Part shown: positions 7,721 to 15,706 of the stretch, one piece after another
How the letters are laid out: each line of letters opens with the position of its first letter
Position numbering within the stretch: position 1 is the stretch's first letter
Assembly: GCF_900100975.1 (NCBI RefSeq)
Contig: NZ_FNFX01000001.1
Coordinates: 561,820-625,819 of the forward strand
Source of the DNA: Methylophilus rhizosphaerae
GTDB taxonomy: Bacteria; Pseudomonadota; Gammaproteobacteria; Burkholderiales; Methylophilaceae
Direction of reading: 5' to 3'
Length of the DNA: 64,000 bases
Notes under the pieces: generated by a model
What the model was told of the DNA's origin: nothing
Databases searched by the model: none
The model's input: the letters and a program-made list of their open reading frames with translations, nothing else
Position numbers and translations under genes: made by a program

Positions 7721-9043
7721 ATGCATCTGGAACAACTCAAACAAATCGCACAAGATATCATTCAACTAGCCAGCCAGGCTGGCGCCAGCAGTGCGGAAAC
7801 CGAAGTCAGCTTTGGCACGGGCCAGAATGTATCAGTGCGCCAGGGTGAAACTGAAAACATAGAATACAACCGTGACAAAGGCTGTTCAGTCACGGTGTAT
7901 TTTGGCCAGAGAAAAGGCTATGCCAGCACATCTGATTTAAGTTTACAGGCACTGAAAGATACGGTTGAGGCTGCCTGTAATATTGCCAAATACACTGCGC
8001 AAGACCCTTTCTGCGGCCTGGCAGATGCGGAACGCATGGCGACGGAATTCCCCGATTTATCCCTGCATCATCCCTGGCATATAGAGGTCGATGCAGCCCT
8101 GGAGTTAGCCAAGCGGTGCGAAGCCGCAGCATTATCAACGGATGCACGCATCAGCAATAGTGAAGGCGCCAGCATTTACAGCCAGAGCGGTGCGTTTGCC
8201 TATGCCAACAGTCACGGCTTTATTGGCGGTTACCCCAGCTCACGCCATAGCATTAGTTGCTCGGTGATTGCAGAAGCCGGTAACCAGATGCAGCGCGATT
8301 ACTGGTACAGCAGCGCACGGGATGCGCAGGACCTCGCTTCACCGGAACAGGTTGGCCATATCGCTGGCTCACGCACGGCAAAACGCCTGGGCGCCCGCCC
8401 GATCAAAACCGGGCAGTATCCAGTCTTGTTTGAAGCACCCTTGGCCAGCGGTTTAATCGGTACACTGATAAGTGCCATTTCGGGCGGCAACCTTTACCGG
8501 AAATCCTCCTTCTTGCTGGATAGCCTGGGGCAGGTTGTTGCCAGCCCGGTACTGCATATAGAGGAAGATCCCTTTGTATTGAAAGGCGCCGCGAGCAGCG
8601 CTTTTGACAGCGAAGGTGTGGCTTGCCAATCCCGCACGCTGGTAGAAAATGGCGTGCTGCAAGGTTATTTGCTGGGTAGTTATTCTGCGCGCAAACTAGG
8701 CATGCAATCGACCGGCAATGCTGGTGGCGCGCACAACATCCTGGTTCGCTCTAGCGGCCAGTCACTGGAACAGCTACTGCAAACGCTGGATACCGGTTTA
8801 CTGATCACAGAGTTACTGGGGCATGGCATGAATATGGTGACGGGCGACTACTCCAGGGGCGCTGCGGGCTACTGGGTGGAAAAAGGCGTGATTGTGCATC
8901 CAGTGGAAGAAATCACCATTGCCAGCAATATGAAAGACATGCTCAAAGGCATTACCGCCATTGGCAACGACAGGATTCCCCACAGTTCCAGGCTGACCGG
9001 CTCCATCCTGGTAGACCGCATGACAGTCGCCTCAGCTGGCTGA
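7721..9043 (+). CDS. pmbA: Metalloprotease-related protein PmbA (TldE)
   Basis: PmbA/TldE is the partner subunit of the TldD/TldE protease, which matures microcin-type peptides and degrades antitoxins such as CcdA; the zinc site is in TldD, not in this subunit. The 440-residue protein has the expected segments: SAETEVSFGTGQNVSVRQGE near 20-45, GCSVTVYFGQRKGYASTSDL, and the C-terminal GHGMNMVTGDYSRGAAGYWVE region. Length matches the family (about 450). tldD is not in this window. A perfect palindromic terminator follows the stop codon. Confidence 0.94.
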   Translation: MHLEQLKQIAQDIIQLASQAGASSAETEVSFGTGQNVSVRQGETENIEYNRDKGCSVTVYFGQRKGYASTSDLSLQALKDTVEAACNIAKYTAQDPFCGLADAERMATEFPDLSLHHPWHIEVDAALELAKRCEAAALSTDARISNSEGASIYSQSGAFAYANSHGFIGGYPSSRHSISCSVIAEAGNQMQRDYWYSSARDAQDLASPEQVGHIAGSRTAKRLGARPIKTGQYPVLFEAPLASGLIGTLISAISGGNLYRKSSFLLDSLGQVVASPVLHIEEDPFVLKGAASSAFDSEGVACQSRTLVENGVLQGYLLGSYSARKLGMQSTGNAGGAHNILVRSSGQSLEQLLQTLDTGLLITELLGHGMNMVTGDYSRGAAGYWVEKGVIVHPVEEITIASNMKDMLKGITAIGNDRIPHSSRLTGSILVDRMTVASAG

Positions 9044-9061
9044 ACAAGCGGGAATATCTAC

Positions 9062-9099
9062 ATGAAAAAAGGCTTTGCAATTGCAAAGCCTTTTTTCAT
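9062..9099. terminator. 38-bp perfect palindrome, bidirectional terminator between pmbA and mlaA
   Basis: The 38 bases form an uninterrupted inverted repeat centred between 9080 and 9081. Each arm ends in six A (9065-9070) or six T (9091-9096), so either strand gives a GC-containing stem followed by a U-run. It sits between the convergent genes pmbA (plus) and mlaA (minus) and should stop both transcripts. Confidence 0.85.
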
Positions 9100-9112
9100 T
9101 CCAGCGACAATA

Positions 9113-10219
9113 TTACTGTGGAATTGCCGGGAGTTCCTGTGTCAGCAAGCGATCATCTACGCCTGCAACTACGTCCGCAGGAACAGCATCGCTCTCCAGC
9201 ACCACTGGCATTTCTGCCGGTTGCTGTTCAACCTGCGACTGCTCAAGTGATTGCTCAAGCAATGGTGGCAACTCTTCCTGCGGGGCCAGTGTTGTGTTTT
9301 CTGTGACATCGGCAGTGAGTTCTGGCGCAGCTTGTTGTTCAATCGTTGTTGCAGAAACATCTTCTGCAACAGGTTGTTGAATTTCTTCTGCCACAATGGC
9401 CTCGGCCGGCTCTTCAATCAGCGCAGCCGACTGCAGGGTGGTGGCTTCAATTGCAGAAGAGGCTGGCTCTGGCGACATGGAATCCGTGGCTGGCTCTTCA
9501 TCTTCCGGTTCGAAATCATCCTGCAGCAGTTCGGCTGGTACCAGCCCGTCCTGTATCAGGCTGGCGCGACGTTGCAAATAAGCATCACGCATAAAAGCGT
9601 AAGGGTCGATGGAAGCGTCATCCACAAGATCCTTCGCATCCAGCAACTGAGTGCGCCTATCCAGCAACTGCACCAAACGCACCTGATTGTGCGCGCGAAT
9701 CTGGCCGGTATTATGCAGGTACGTCACCGGGTCAGACGTGACGGTATCGAATGCCAGGCCGGTCACATCTCGCACCGTGCTTGGTCCCAGGATAGGCAAT
9801 ACCAGGTATGCACCAGAGCCCACGCCCCAATACCCCAGTGTCTGGCCGAAATCTTCGTTATGTTTTGCAATATTGTCTTTGCCAGCCACATCAATAAAAC
9901 CGGCAATACCAAATGTGCTATTAATCACGAAACGTCCTGCATCGGTAAATGCCTGGGCAAATTTCAATTGCAACAAATCATTGACAATCGTGGTGAGCGT
10001 GCCCAGATTGCTGAAAAAGTTACTGATGCCAGTACGCACGGGCTCAGGCGCAACAGCCTTGTAGGCTTTGGCGACCGGCTTCATGGCATATTTGTCTGCC
10101 ACATCATTAAACTTGTATATTCCCCGGTTGATGCCTTCCAATGGGTCCCTATTGGTAGTTGCACACCCTGAAAGACCGCACAGTACAGCAATCAATACAA
10201 CAGCTTTTAGTTTTTTCAT
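9113..10219 (-). CDS. mlaA: MlaA (VacJ) outer-membrane lipoprotein with long acidic tail
   Basis: MlaA removes misplaced phospholipids from the outer leaflet of the outer membrane and passes them to MlaC. Residues 1-19 form a lipoprotein signal with the lipobox LSGC (Cys19). The MlaA domain follows: DPLEGINRGIYKFND near 26-40, INSTFGIAGFIDVA, DFGQTLGYWGVGSGAYLVLPILGPS, and DPVTYLH. Beyond about residue 235 there is an extra tail of some 130 residues rich in Glu, Ala, Pro and Gln without recognisable fold; many MlaA proteins end near 250. No mlaB-F genes lie nearby. Upstream, 10220-10424 holds its promoter region and nothing else I can name. Confidence 0.93.
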   Translation of the reverse strand: MKKLKAVVLIAVLCGLSGCATTNRDPLEGINRGIYKFNDVADKYAMKPVAKAYKAVAPEPVRTGISNFFSNLGTLTTIVNDLLQLKFAQAFTDAGRFVINSTFGIAGFIDVAGKDNIAKHNEDFGQTLGYWGVGSGAYLVLPILGPSTVRDVTGLAFDTVTSDPVTYLHNTGQIRAHNQVRLVQLLDRRTQLLDAKDLVDDASIDPYAFMRDAYLQRRASLIQDGLVPAELLQDDFEPEDEEPATDSMSPEPASSAIEATTLQSAALIEEPAEAIVAEEIQQPVAEDVSATTIEQQAAPELTADVTENTTLAPQEELPPLLEQSLEQSQVEQQPAEMPVVLESDAVPADVVAGVDDRLLTQELPAIPQ

Positions 10220-10424
10220 ATTCGTCTTATGTTTAGATGCTAAATCAAGCGCACTTAATTAGGTGCCCCGTCAAACAGTCAAAACCGTATCCTCTGCCAA
10301 CTCTTCACAATCAGTAATTACGACGCACAGCCCTAAAAACTGAAGCGCCACAGCCAATAAAATCAGCTACATCGACAATCAACCAATCATAAAGTAAAAC
10401 GACCTCATTCTACATCAAATGTCA

Positions 10425-11855
10425 TCATTGCTTCACATTATTTTTGTATAGCACCAACGCCTGTTCCCGCTGTATCGCATGCTCCACCAGCGGTACAGGA
10501 TAAGCCAGCGCTGGCGAAGCCACAACCGAATTCCGCTTGCTTGCAACCGCCCACGGCGCATGGATCCTTTTCGCATCCAGTGCAGCCAGCTCCGGAACAT
10601 ATTTGCGAATAAACTTGCCTTGCGGATCAAATTTCTCAGACTGGGATTGCGGATTGAATATCCTGAAATAAGGTTGCGCATCACAGCCGGTAGAAGCGGC
10701 CCACTGCCAGCCACCATTGTTGGCCGCAAAGTCGAAATCAAGCAGTTTTTCAGCGAAATATTGCTCACCCCAACGCCAGTCTATCAATAAATCCTTGGTC
10801 AGGAAGCTGGCAACCACCATGCGCAAGCGGTTATGCATGTAACCGGTTTGATTCAGCTGGCGCATGGCTGCATCGACGATGGGAAATCCGGTGCGACCCT
10901 CACACCAGGCTTCAAACCAGCCGGTATCATTGGAAAAAGGCAAGGCATTATATTCCAGCCGGTATGCCTGTCTTTCCAGTTGCAAATCTGGCCGGTGGTA
11001 GCAGACCTGGAAATAAAAATCACGCCAGATTAATTCACTGAGCCAGGTAGCTGCACCTGCATTGCCAGCCAGTGCAAGTTGCCAGGCCGCATGTGCCAGC
11101 TGGCGGATGGAAATGGTGCCAAAGCGCAAATGTACCGACAGGTACGAAACGCCCTTGACCGCCGGGTAATTGCGCGCTTCCTGGTAATCATCAATACGGT
11201 CAAGAAAATCAGTCAATAACTTCTGTGCCCCGGCCATTCCGGTAGGGAGTCTTAATGCATGCAGATTTGTACGATAAAACCCTAGCATCTCCAATTCCAG
11301 CATGGGCTCGGGATTAATTTTAGCAAGCGCCCGGAGATACTTTTTTACAGGGTAAGCTTCAAGATAAAACGCATTCAACTTGGCCAGGTGTGCGTTTTTA
11401 TAGGGTGTAAATACACTATATGGCTTGCCCGTTTGCGTGACGATCTCATCCTGTTCAAAAATCACCTGGTCTTTAAACAACTGCAAGGTTTTACCCATAG
11501 CAACCAATGCGTTACCAACAGCCTCATCCCTTGCAATGGCAACCGGCTCATAATCCTTATTGACATACACGGCGGTCACATTCAGCTTTTGCGCCAGTGC
11601 AGGAATTTCCTGCTGTGCCTGCCCGTGAAGCACCATCAAATCACCACCCTGGGATTGCAGGGACTGTTTGAGCTCACGTACACTTTCCCAGATAAACTCG
11701 ATCCGGCGATCCTGTTTATCTTTTAGCCCATCTAGAATATCGGTATCAAAAACGAAGGCGACATAGACTTGCGTGTGCCGTTTCAAGGCATGATAAAGCG
11801 CAGCATGGTCATCATCGCGCAGATCGCGACGTAGCCAGACCAGGGCATCAGACAT
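10425..11855 (-). CDS. phrB: Deoxyribodipyrimidine photolyase (class I)
   Basis: Light-driven repair of cyclobutane pyrimidine dimers, using FAD and an antenna chromophore. The 476-residue protein has the N-terminal antenna domain (LVWLRRDLRDDDHAALYHAL) and the C-terminal FAD domain with ELIWRDFYFQV, GRTGFPIVDAAMRQL, HNRLRMVVASFLTKDL and the tryptophan-rich NNGGWQWAASTGCDAQPYFR. The start is ATG 11855, two bases after the rlmH stop; an upstream frame merely reads rlmH out of frame. It is probably the last gene of the panD-rsfS-rlmH-phrB transcript. Confidence 0.95.
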   Translation of the reverse strand: MSDALVWLRRDLRDDDHAALYHALKRHTQVYVAFVFDTDILDGLKDKQDRRIEFIWESVRELKQSLQSQGGDLMVLHGQAQQEIPALAQKLNVTAVYVNKDYEPVAIARDEAVGNALVAMGKTLQLFKDQVIFEQDEIVTQTGKPYSVFTPYKNAHLAKLNAFYLEAYPVKKYLRALAKINPEPMLELEMLGFYRTNLHALRLPTGMAGAQKLLTDFLDRIDDYQEARNYPAVKGVSYLSVHLRFGTISIRQLAHAAWQLALAGNAGAATWLSELIWRDFYFQVCYHRPDLQLERQAYRLEYNALPFSNDTGWFEAWCEGRTGFPIVDAAMRQLNQTGYMHNRLRMVVASFLTKDLLIDWRWGEQYFAEKLLDFDFAANNGGWQWAASTGCDAQPYFRIFNPQSQSEKFDPQGKFIRKYVPELAALDAKRIHAPWAVASKRNSVVASPALAYPVPLVEHAIQREQALVLYKNNVKQ

Positions 11856-11857
11856 GG

Positions 11858-12325
11858 TTATTCCCGGTGATAAGGATGGCCGCTTAGAACCGTATGCGCC
11901 CGGTAAAGCTGCTCGGCCAGCATGACACGCACCATGCCATGCGGCATGGTCAGTTTGGACAGGCTGAACAGCCATTGTGCCTGTATTTTCAGTTGTGGAT
12001 GCAAGCCATCCGCGCCACCAATCACTAACGACACATCTCTGCCCATTTCCTGCCAGCCTTTCATTTTCTCGGCCAATTGCAAAGTCGTCACGGTTTGCCC
12101 ACGTTCATCCAGCGCGACCAGGTAATCCTTGCCAGCCACTTCCAGAATGCGTTTGGCTTCCGCTTCTTGCACCACTTCGCTGTTTTTACCGGCTGCGCGC
12201 TTATCCGGTTTGATTTCAATAATGCGGGTTTCCAACTCGCGCGGCATGCGCTTTAAATATTCTGCGCAGGCAGACTCCACCCAGTCAGGCATTTTGTGCC
12301 CGACTGAGATGACATTCAACTTCAT
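11858..12325 (-). CDS. rlmH: 23S rRNA pseudouridine-1915 N3-methyltransferase RlmH
   Basis: SPOUT-family enzyme that methylates pseudouridine 1915 in helix 69 of 23S rRNA on the assembled ribosome. The 155 residues match the family length. The knotted AdoMet site is visible as LVIGGADGLHP near 100-110 and the C-terminal LTMPHGMVRVMLAEQLYRAH. It follows rsfS by 15 bases, a widespread pairing of ribosome factors, and phrB starts two bases after its stop. Confidence 0.97.
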   Translation of the reverse strand: MKLNVISVGHKMPDWVESACAEYLKRMPRELETRIIEIKPDKRAAGKNSEVVQEAEAKRILEVAGKDYLVALDERGQTVTTLQLAEKMKGWQEMGRDVSLVIGGADGLHPQLKIQAQWLFSLSKLTMPHGMVRVMLAEQLYRAHTVLSGHPYHRE

Positions 12326-12340
12326 GAAATTCTGAAAGGA

Positions 12341-12712
12341 TTAAGCAGCAGAAGCAGCAGCGCGGCGCGATTGGGATTCGCTCCACAACTGCTCAAGGTT
12401 GTAATAGGCACGGGTGGCAGGCACCATGACATGGACGACGATTTCGCCCAGGTCCACCAGCACCCACTCACCGTCTTTTTCGCCTTCTATACCACGCGTA
12501 TCAGCCCCTTTTTCCTTGAGCTTCTCGCGTACATTGTCGGCAATGGCCTTGCACTGGCGGGTAGAGTTACCGCTGGCGACAATCATGTAGCTGGTGACGG
12601 AGGTCATCTGGTGTACATCCATCACCGTAATATCAAACGCTTTAATATCTTCCAGCGCGTCTACGACGGCCAGTTTCATGTCTTCCAGTGACAATTTATC
12701 GATAGGTTCCAT
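12341..12712 (-). CDS. rsfS: Ribosomal silencing factor RsfS
   Basis: RsfS binds ribosomal protein uL14 and blocks subunit joining when nutrients are scarce. The 123-residue protein has the DUF143 core: DALEDIKAFDITVMDV, YMIVASGNSTRQCKAIADN and GEWVLVDLGEIVVHVM. ATG 12712 was chosen; a TTG four codons upstream is the alternative. It lies between panD and rlmH. nadD, often adjacent in other bacteria, is absent here. Confidence 0.95.
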   Translation of the reverse strand: MEPIDKLSLEDMKLAVVDALEDIKAFDITVMDVHQMTSVTSYMIVASGNSTRQCKAIADNVREKLKEKGADTRGIEGEKDGEWVLVDLGEIVVHVMVPATRAYYNLEQLWSESQSRRAAASAA

Positions 12713-12729
12713 GGGCAGATTCAATTGAT

Positions 12730-13110
12730 TCAGGCAGCTTGTACCGGAATATGGGTTTTCTGTTCGACGATACGGTTTTGCGCATCGACATATACCAGTT
12801 GAGGATGATAGTGAGCCAGTTCAGCTTCACTGTACTGTGAATAACTGGCAATAATCACCAGGTCGTCAGGATCCGCCCTGTGTGCTGCGGCACCATTGAC
12901 AGAAATCACGCCTGAGCCACGCTCGGCACAAATGGCGTAGGTCGTGAAACGCTGACCATTGTTGACGTTGTAAATCTGAATTTGCTCATATTCATGAATA
13001 TTGGCAGCTTCCAGCAAGGCTTTATCGATCGCACAGCTACCTTCATAATGCAGCTCGCTATGTGTTACACGCACCCGATGCAGCTTTGATTTCAACATGG
13101 TTCTATGCAT
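12730..13110 (-). CDS. panD: Aspartate 1-decarboxylase precursor
   Basis: Makes beta-alanine for pantothenate. The proenzyme cleaves itself between Gly24 and Ser25 to give a pyruvoyl group; here YEGSCAID places Gly-Ser exactly at 24-25 when translation starts at ATG 13110, which also follows AAGGGA. The total of 126 residues matches the Escherichia coli enzyme. [18 protein letters not shown] is the conserved late segment. panC lies 101 bases upstream on the same strand, so the two adjacent pantothenate steps are probably cotranscribed. Confidence 0.96.
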   Translation of the reverse strand: MHRTMLKSKLHRVRVTHSELHYEGSCAIDKALLEAANIHEYEQIQIYNVNNGQRFTTYAICAERGSGVISVNGAAAHRADPDDLVIIASYSQYSEAELAHYHPQLVYVDAQNRIVEQKTHIPVQAA

Positions 13111-13211
13111 TGCGTCCCTTCATCCAGATTTCCGCCAGTGCGGAAAAGCTTGTAATTATAAAGTTATCAATAGCTTAGCGCAAAATAAATTTCATACCAT
13201 CTGCCCCATGC

Positions 13212-14066
13212 CTACAGGCTGACCTCGCAATTATCAATCAATCGCGTACTGCCGAGCCTGGCGGCTGCCAGCACCACGAGTTGCTTTTGACTGGCAGATG
13301 GCGCTTGCAAACTCTCCTGTGTTCGGATTTCAACGTAATCTACCAGCCAGCCCTTTTGTGCCAGCGCCGTGCTCGCTTCCGCACATACAGCCTGGTAATC
13401 CCGCCGGCCATTGTTTAGTGCATGGCAGACTTGCTGTAACTGGGCATATAACTGGGCTGCCTGCGTTTTCTGGGCTGCCGTCAAATAGCCGTTACGTGAA
13501 CTCATGGCCAGGCCGGAGGTTTCACGCATGGTTTCTGCACCAATGATTTCAATATCGAAATTAAGCTGCCGCGCCAAAGACTGAATAACCATCAGCTGCT
13601 GGTAATCTTTTTTGCCAAATACTGCCAGTTGCGGTTTCACCATATGAAACAACTTGGTCACCACGGTGGCCACCCCGGCAAAATGCCCCGGGCGGCTGGC
13701 ACCACATAAGTCATTCGCCAGGGACGGTGGCTGCACAATCACCTGCTGCTGCAAGTCCTGCCCGTCAAAATCCGGGTACATCTCCTCGACTGCAGGCGCA
13801 AACACCACATCTGCCCCTACTGCCTGTAACTGCTCACAGTCGGCCTGCAAGGTGCGTGGATACTTGCCAAAGTCCTCATTGACCCCAAATTGCAACGGAT
13901 TCACAAAAATGCTCACCACCACAATATCTACCCGGCTTCTGGCGACGCTGACCAAGTGGCAATGCCCCGCATGCAAATTGCCCATGGTGGGTACAAACCC
14001 GATCCGTTTCTGTGCCTGATGATCGAGGAAGTTGCGCAATTCGCGCAAAGTGTGAAACAACTGCAT
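13212..14066 (-). CDS. panC: Pantothenate synthetase
   Basis: Joins pantoate and beta-alanine with ATP. The 284-residue protein shows FVPTMGNLHAGHCHLV with the HxGH nucleotide motif near residues 24-39, IFVNPLQFG, FGKKDYQQLMVIQ and AMSSRNGYL (KMSKS-like). ATG 14066 gives the canonical N-terminus; the longer frame adds an unrelated ten residues. It is followed by panD. The 147 bases to the divergent mscL should hold both promoters. Confidence 0.96.
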   Translation of the reverse strand: MQLFHTLRELRNFLDHQAQKRIGFVPTMGNLHAGHCHLVSVARSRVDIVVVSIFVNPLQFGVNEDFGKYPRTLQADCEQLQAVGADVVFAPAVEEMYPDFDGQDLQQQVIVQPPSLANDLCGASRPGHFAGVATVVTKLFHMVKPQLAVFGKKDYQQLMVIQSLARQLNFDIEIIGAETMRETSGLAMSSRNGYLTAAQKTQAAQLYAQLQQVCHALNNGRRDYQAVCAEASTALAQKGWLVDYVEIRTQESLQAPSASQKQLVVLAAARLGSTRLIDNCEVSL

Positions 14067-14213
14067 GTATGCGTCTCTTGATTTTGAGAATGGCAATATA
14101 ACATAGCCCTGTTGCCAAACAGCGGGCAGCGGGTAATTGACAAGCAGGCAAATCAGCGCCTATAGTCGTTCATGCAATCTTGCTATTAATAACAATCAAT
14201 GGAGTGAGAAGTT

Positions 14214-14624
14214 ATGAGTGTCATGTCTGAATTTAAGCAATTCGCGCTCAAAGGCAACGTCATGGATCTGGCAGTAGGTGTGATCATCGGCGGCGCATTT
14301 GGCAAAATCGTGGATTCCCTGGTCAATGACGTCATTATGCCCATCGTAGGCAAAGTATTTGGCGGATTTGATTTCAGCAATATGTATATCCCGCTGAATG
14401 GTCAATCGCCTGACCTGGCACTGGTAGAAGCCAAAAAACTCGGTGCCGTGCTCGCCTACGGCAACTTTGTGACCATCGTCCTCAACTTCATTATCCTGGC
14501 ATTTATTATTTTCCAGATGGTCAAATTCATGAACAGCCTGAAATCTGCTGAACCACCACCGCCAGAAGTAGCCCCGGAAGATATTGTATTGCTGCGCGAA
14601 ATTCGTGATAGCCTGAAAAAATAA
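14214..14624 (+). CDS. mscL: Large-conductance mechanosensitive channel MscL
   Basis: Pentameric inner-membrane channel that opens under extreme membrane tension during osmotic downshock. The 136 residues match the family. TM1 contains [19 protein letters not shown] with the gate glycines, TM2 is [19 protein letters not shown], and the C-terminal amphipathic helix ends [11 protein letters not shown]. The start at 14214 follows GGAGTGAGAAG; Met4 is an alternative. Transcription ends at the hairpin at 14642-14669. Confidence 0.97.
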   Translation: MSVMSEFKQFALKGNVMDLAVGVIIGGAFGKIVDSLVNDVIMPIVGKVFGGFDFSNMYIPLNGQSPDLALVEAKKLGAVLAYGNFVTIVLNFIILAFIIFQMVKFMNSLKSAEPPPPEVAPEDIVLLREIRDSLKK

Positions 14625-14641
14625 CCCAGGATTCAAGCAAT

Positions 14642-14669
14642 AAAAAAGGGCGCGCCTGCGCCCTTTTTT
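14642..14669. terminator. Bidirectional terminator between mscL and corC
   Basis: Six A, a GGGCGC arm, a four-base loop, the GCGCCC arm and six T. The symmetrical A and T runs serve both convergent genes, mscL (plus) and corC (minus). Confidence 0.88.
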
Positions 14670-14685
14670 GCATATCGGCTAAACA

Positions 14686-15567
14686 CTAAACCGATTCGAT
14701 CGGATAAGCCTCTTCCGGTAACTTCTCCACCATTAACACGTGTACGCGCCGGCTGTCCGCATGCACCACGGTCACACTCAGGTTATCGATACGGATATGT
14801 TCACCGCGCTTGGGCAAATGACCGAAGTGGTTCACCACCAGCCCACCAAACGTTGAAAACTCCTCATCGCTGAATTCAGTGCCGATTGCTTCATTAAACT
14901 CGGCGATTTCCGTCAAGGCCTTGACGCGGTATTTACGCGCGTCCTGCTGAATAATATTGCTGCCGTCCTCATCCTCGTCATATTCATCTTCGATATCGCC
15001 AACAATCTGCTCAAGCACGTCTTCAATGGTCACCATGCCGGCCACACCGCCATACTCATCCACCACAATGGCGATGTGGTTACGATTGCTACGGAACTCC
15101 TTCAGCAATACATTCAGGCGTTTGGATTCAGGCACAAATACCGCCGGACGCAGCATGTCGCGCAGTTCAAACGACTGATTGGCGTAATAGCGCAATAAAT
15201 CCTTGGCCAGCAAAATACCGATAACGTCGTTTTTATTATCTTCAATGACCGGGAAGCGGGAGTGGGCGGTTTCAATGACAAACGGCAGGAGGTTTTCGGG
15301 TGGTTGTGCAATGTCAATCACATCCATTTGCGAACGCGGGATCATGACATCCCTGACCTGCATTTCACTGACTTGCAGGACACCCTCAATCATGGCGAGC
15401 GAGTCACCATCCATCAGGTGGTTTTCATAAGCCCCATGCAGCAATTCAACCAGTTGCTCGCGATCTTCCGGCTCGCGCAGAAGAAAATGACTTAATCGTT
15501 CTAGTAAAGAGGGTTTATGTGACAACTTTTCCGGCTCAGAAGCCATACGTACTGCTGAAAACAGCAT
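14686..15567 (-). CDS. corC: CBS-domain protein CorC (magnesium/cobalt efflux family)
   Basis: Cytoplasmic protein linked to magnesium and cobalt efflux together with CorA-type transporters; the exact biochemical role is unsettled. The 293 residues match CorC: MLEGV-like region (MIEGVLQVSEMQVRDVMIPRSQM, start of the first CBS domain near 60-85), second CBS domain around VFVPESKRLN to GMVTIEDVLEQIVGDIEDEYDE, then the CorC_HlyC domain ending VHADSRRVHVLMVEKL. No membrane segments are present. ATG 15567 is used; Met8 is an alternative. ybeY, its frequent neighbour, is not here. Confidence 0.93.
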   Translation of the reverse strand: MLFSAVRMASEPEKLSHKPSLLERLSHFLLREPEDREQLVELLHGAYENHLMDGDSLAMIEGVLQVSEMQVRDVMIPRSQMDVIDIAQPPENLLPFVIETAHSRFPVIEDNKNDVIGILLAKDLLRYYANQSFELRDMLRPAVFVPESKRLNVLLKEFRSNRNHIAIVVDEYGGVAGMVTIEDVLEQIVGDIEDEYDEDEDGSNIIQQDARKYRVKALTEIAEFNEAIGTEFSDEEFSTFGGLVVNHFGHLPKRGEHIRIDNLSVTVVHADSRRVHVLMVEKLPEEAYPIESV

Positions 15568-15706
15568 CCTGTGTAACTAAATTGGTTTTAAGCATACATG
15601 AAAACGGTTGAAGATGTCACCTTCCACCCTTTTTCACCCTGTCGTTCGCGCCTGATTTGCACCAGCCTCTGGCACCTGAGGAAATAAATCTGCTAAATTA
15701 CGACCT

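Noticed and set aside
9251-10171. Plus-strand 306-codon frame opposite mlaA
   Set aside because: It is an antisense shadow of a clear MlaA gene, rich in Cys, Arg and Trp, with no ribosome site or domain.
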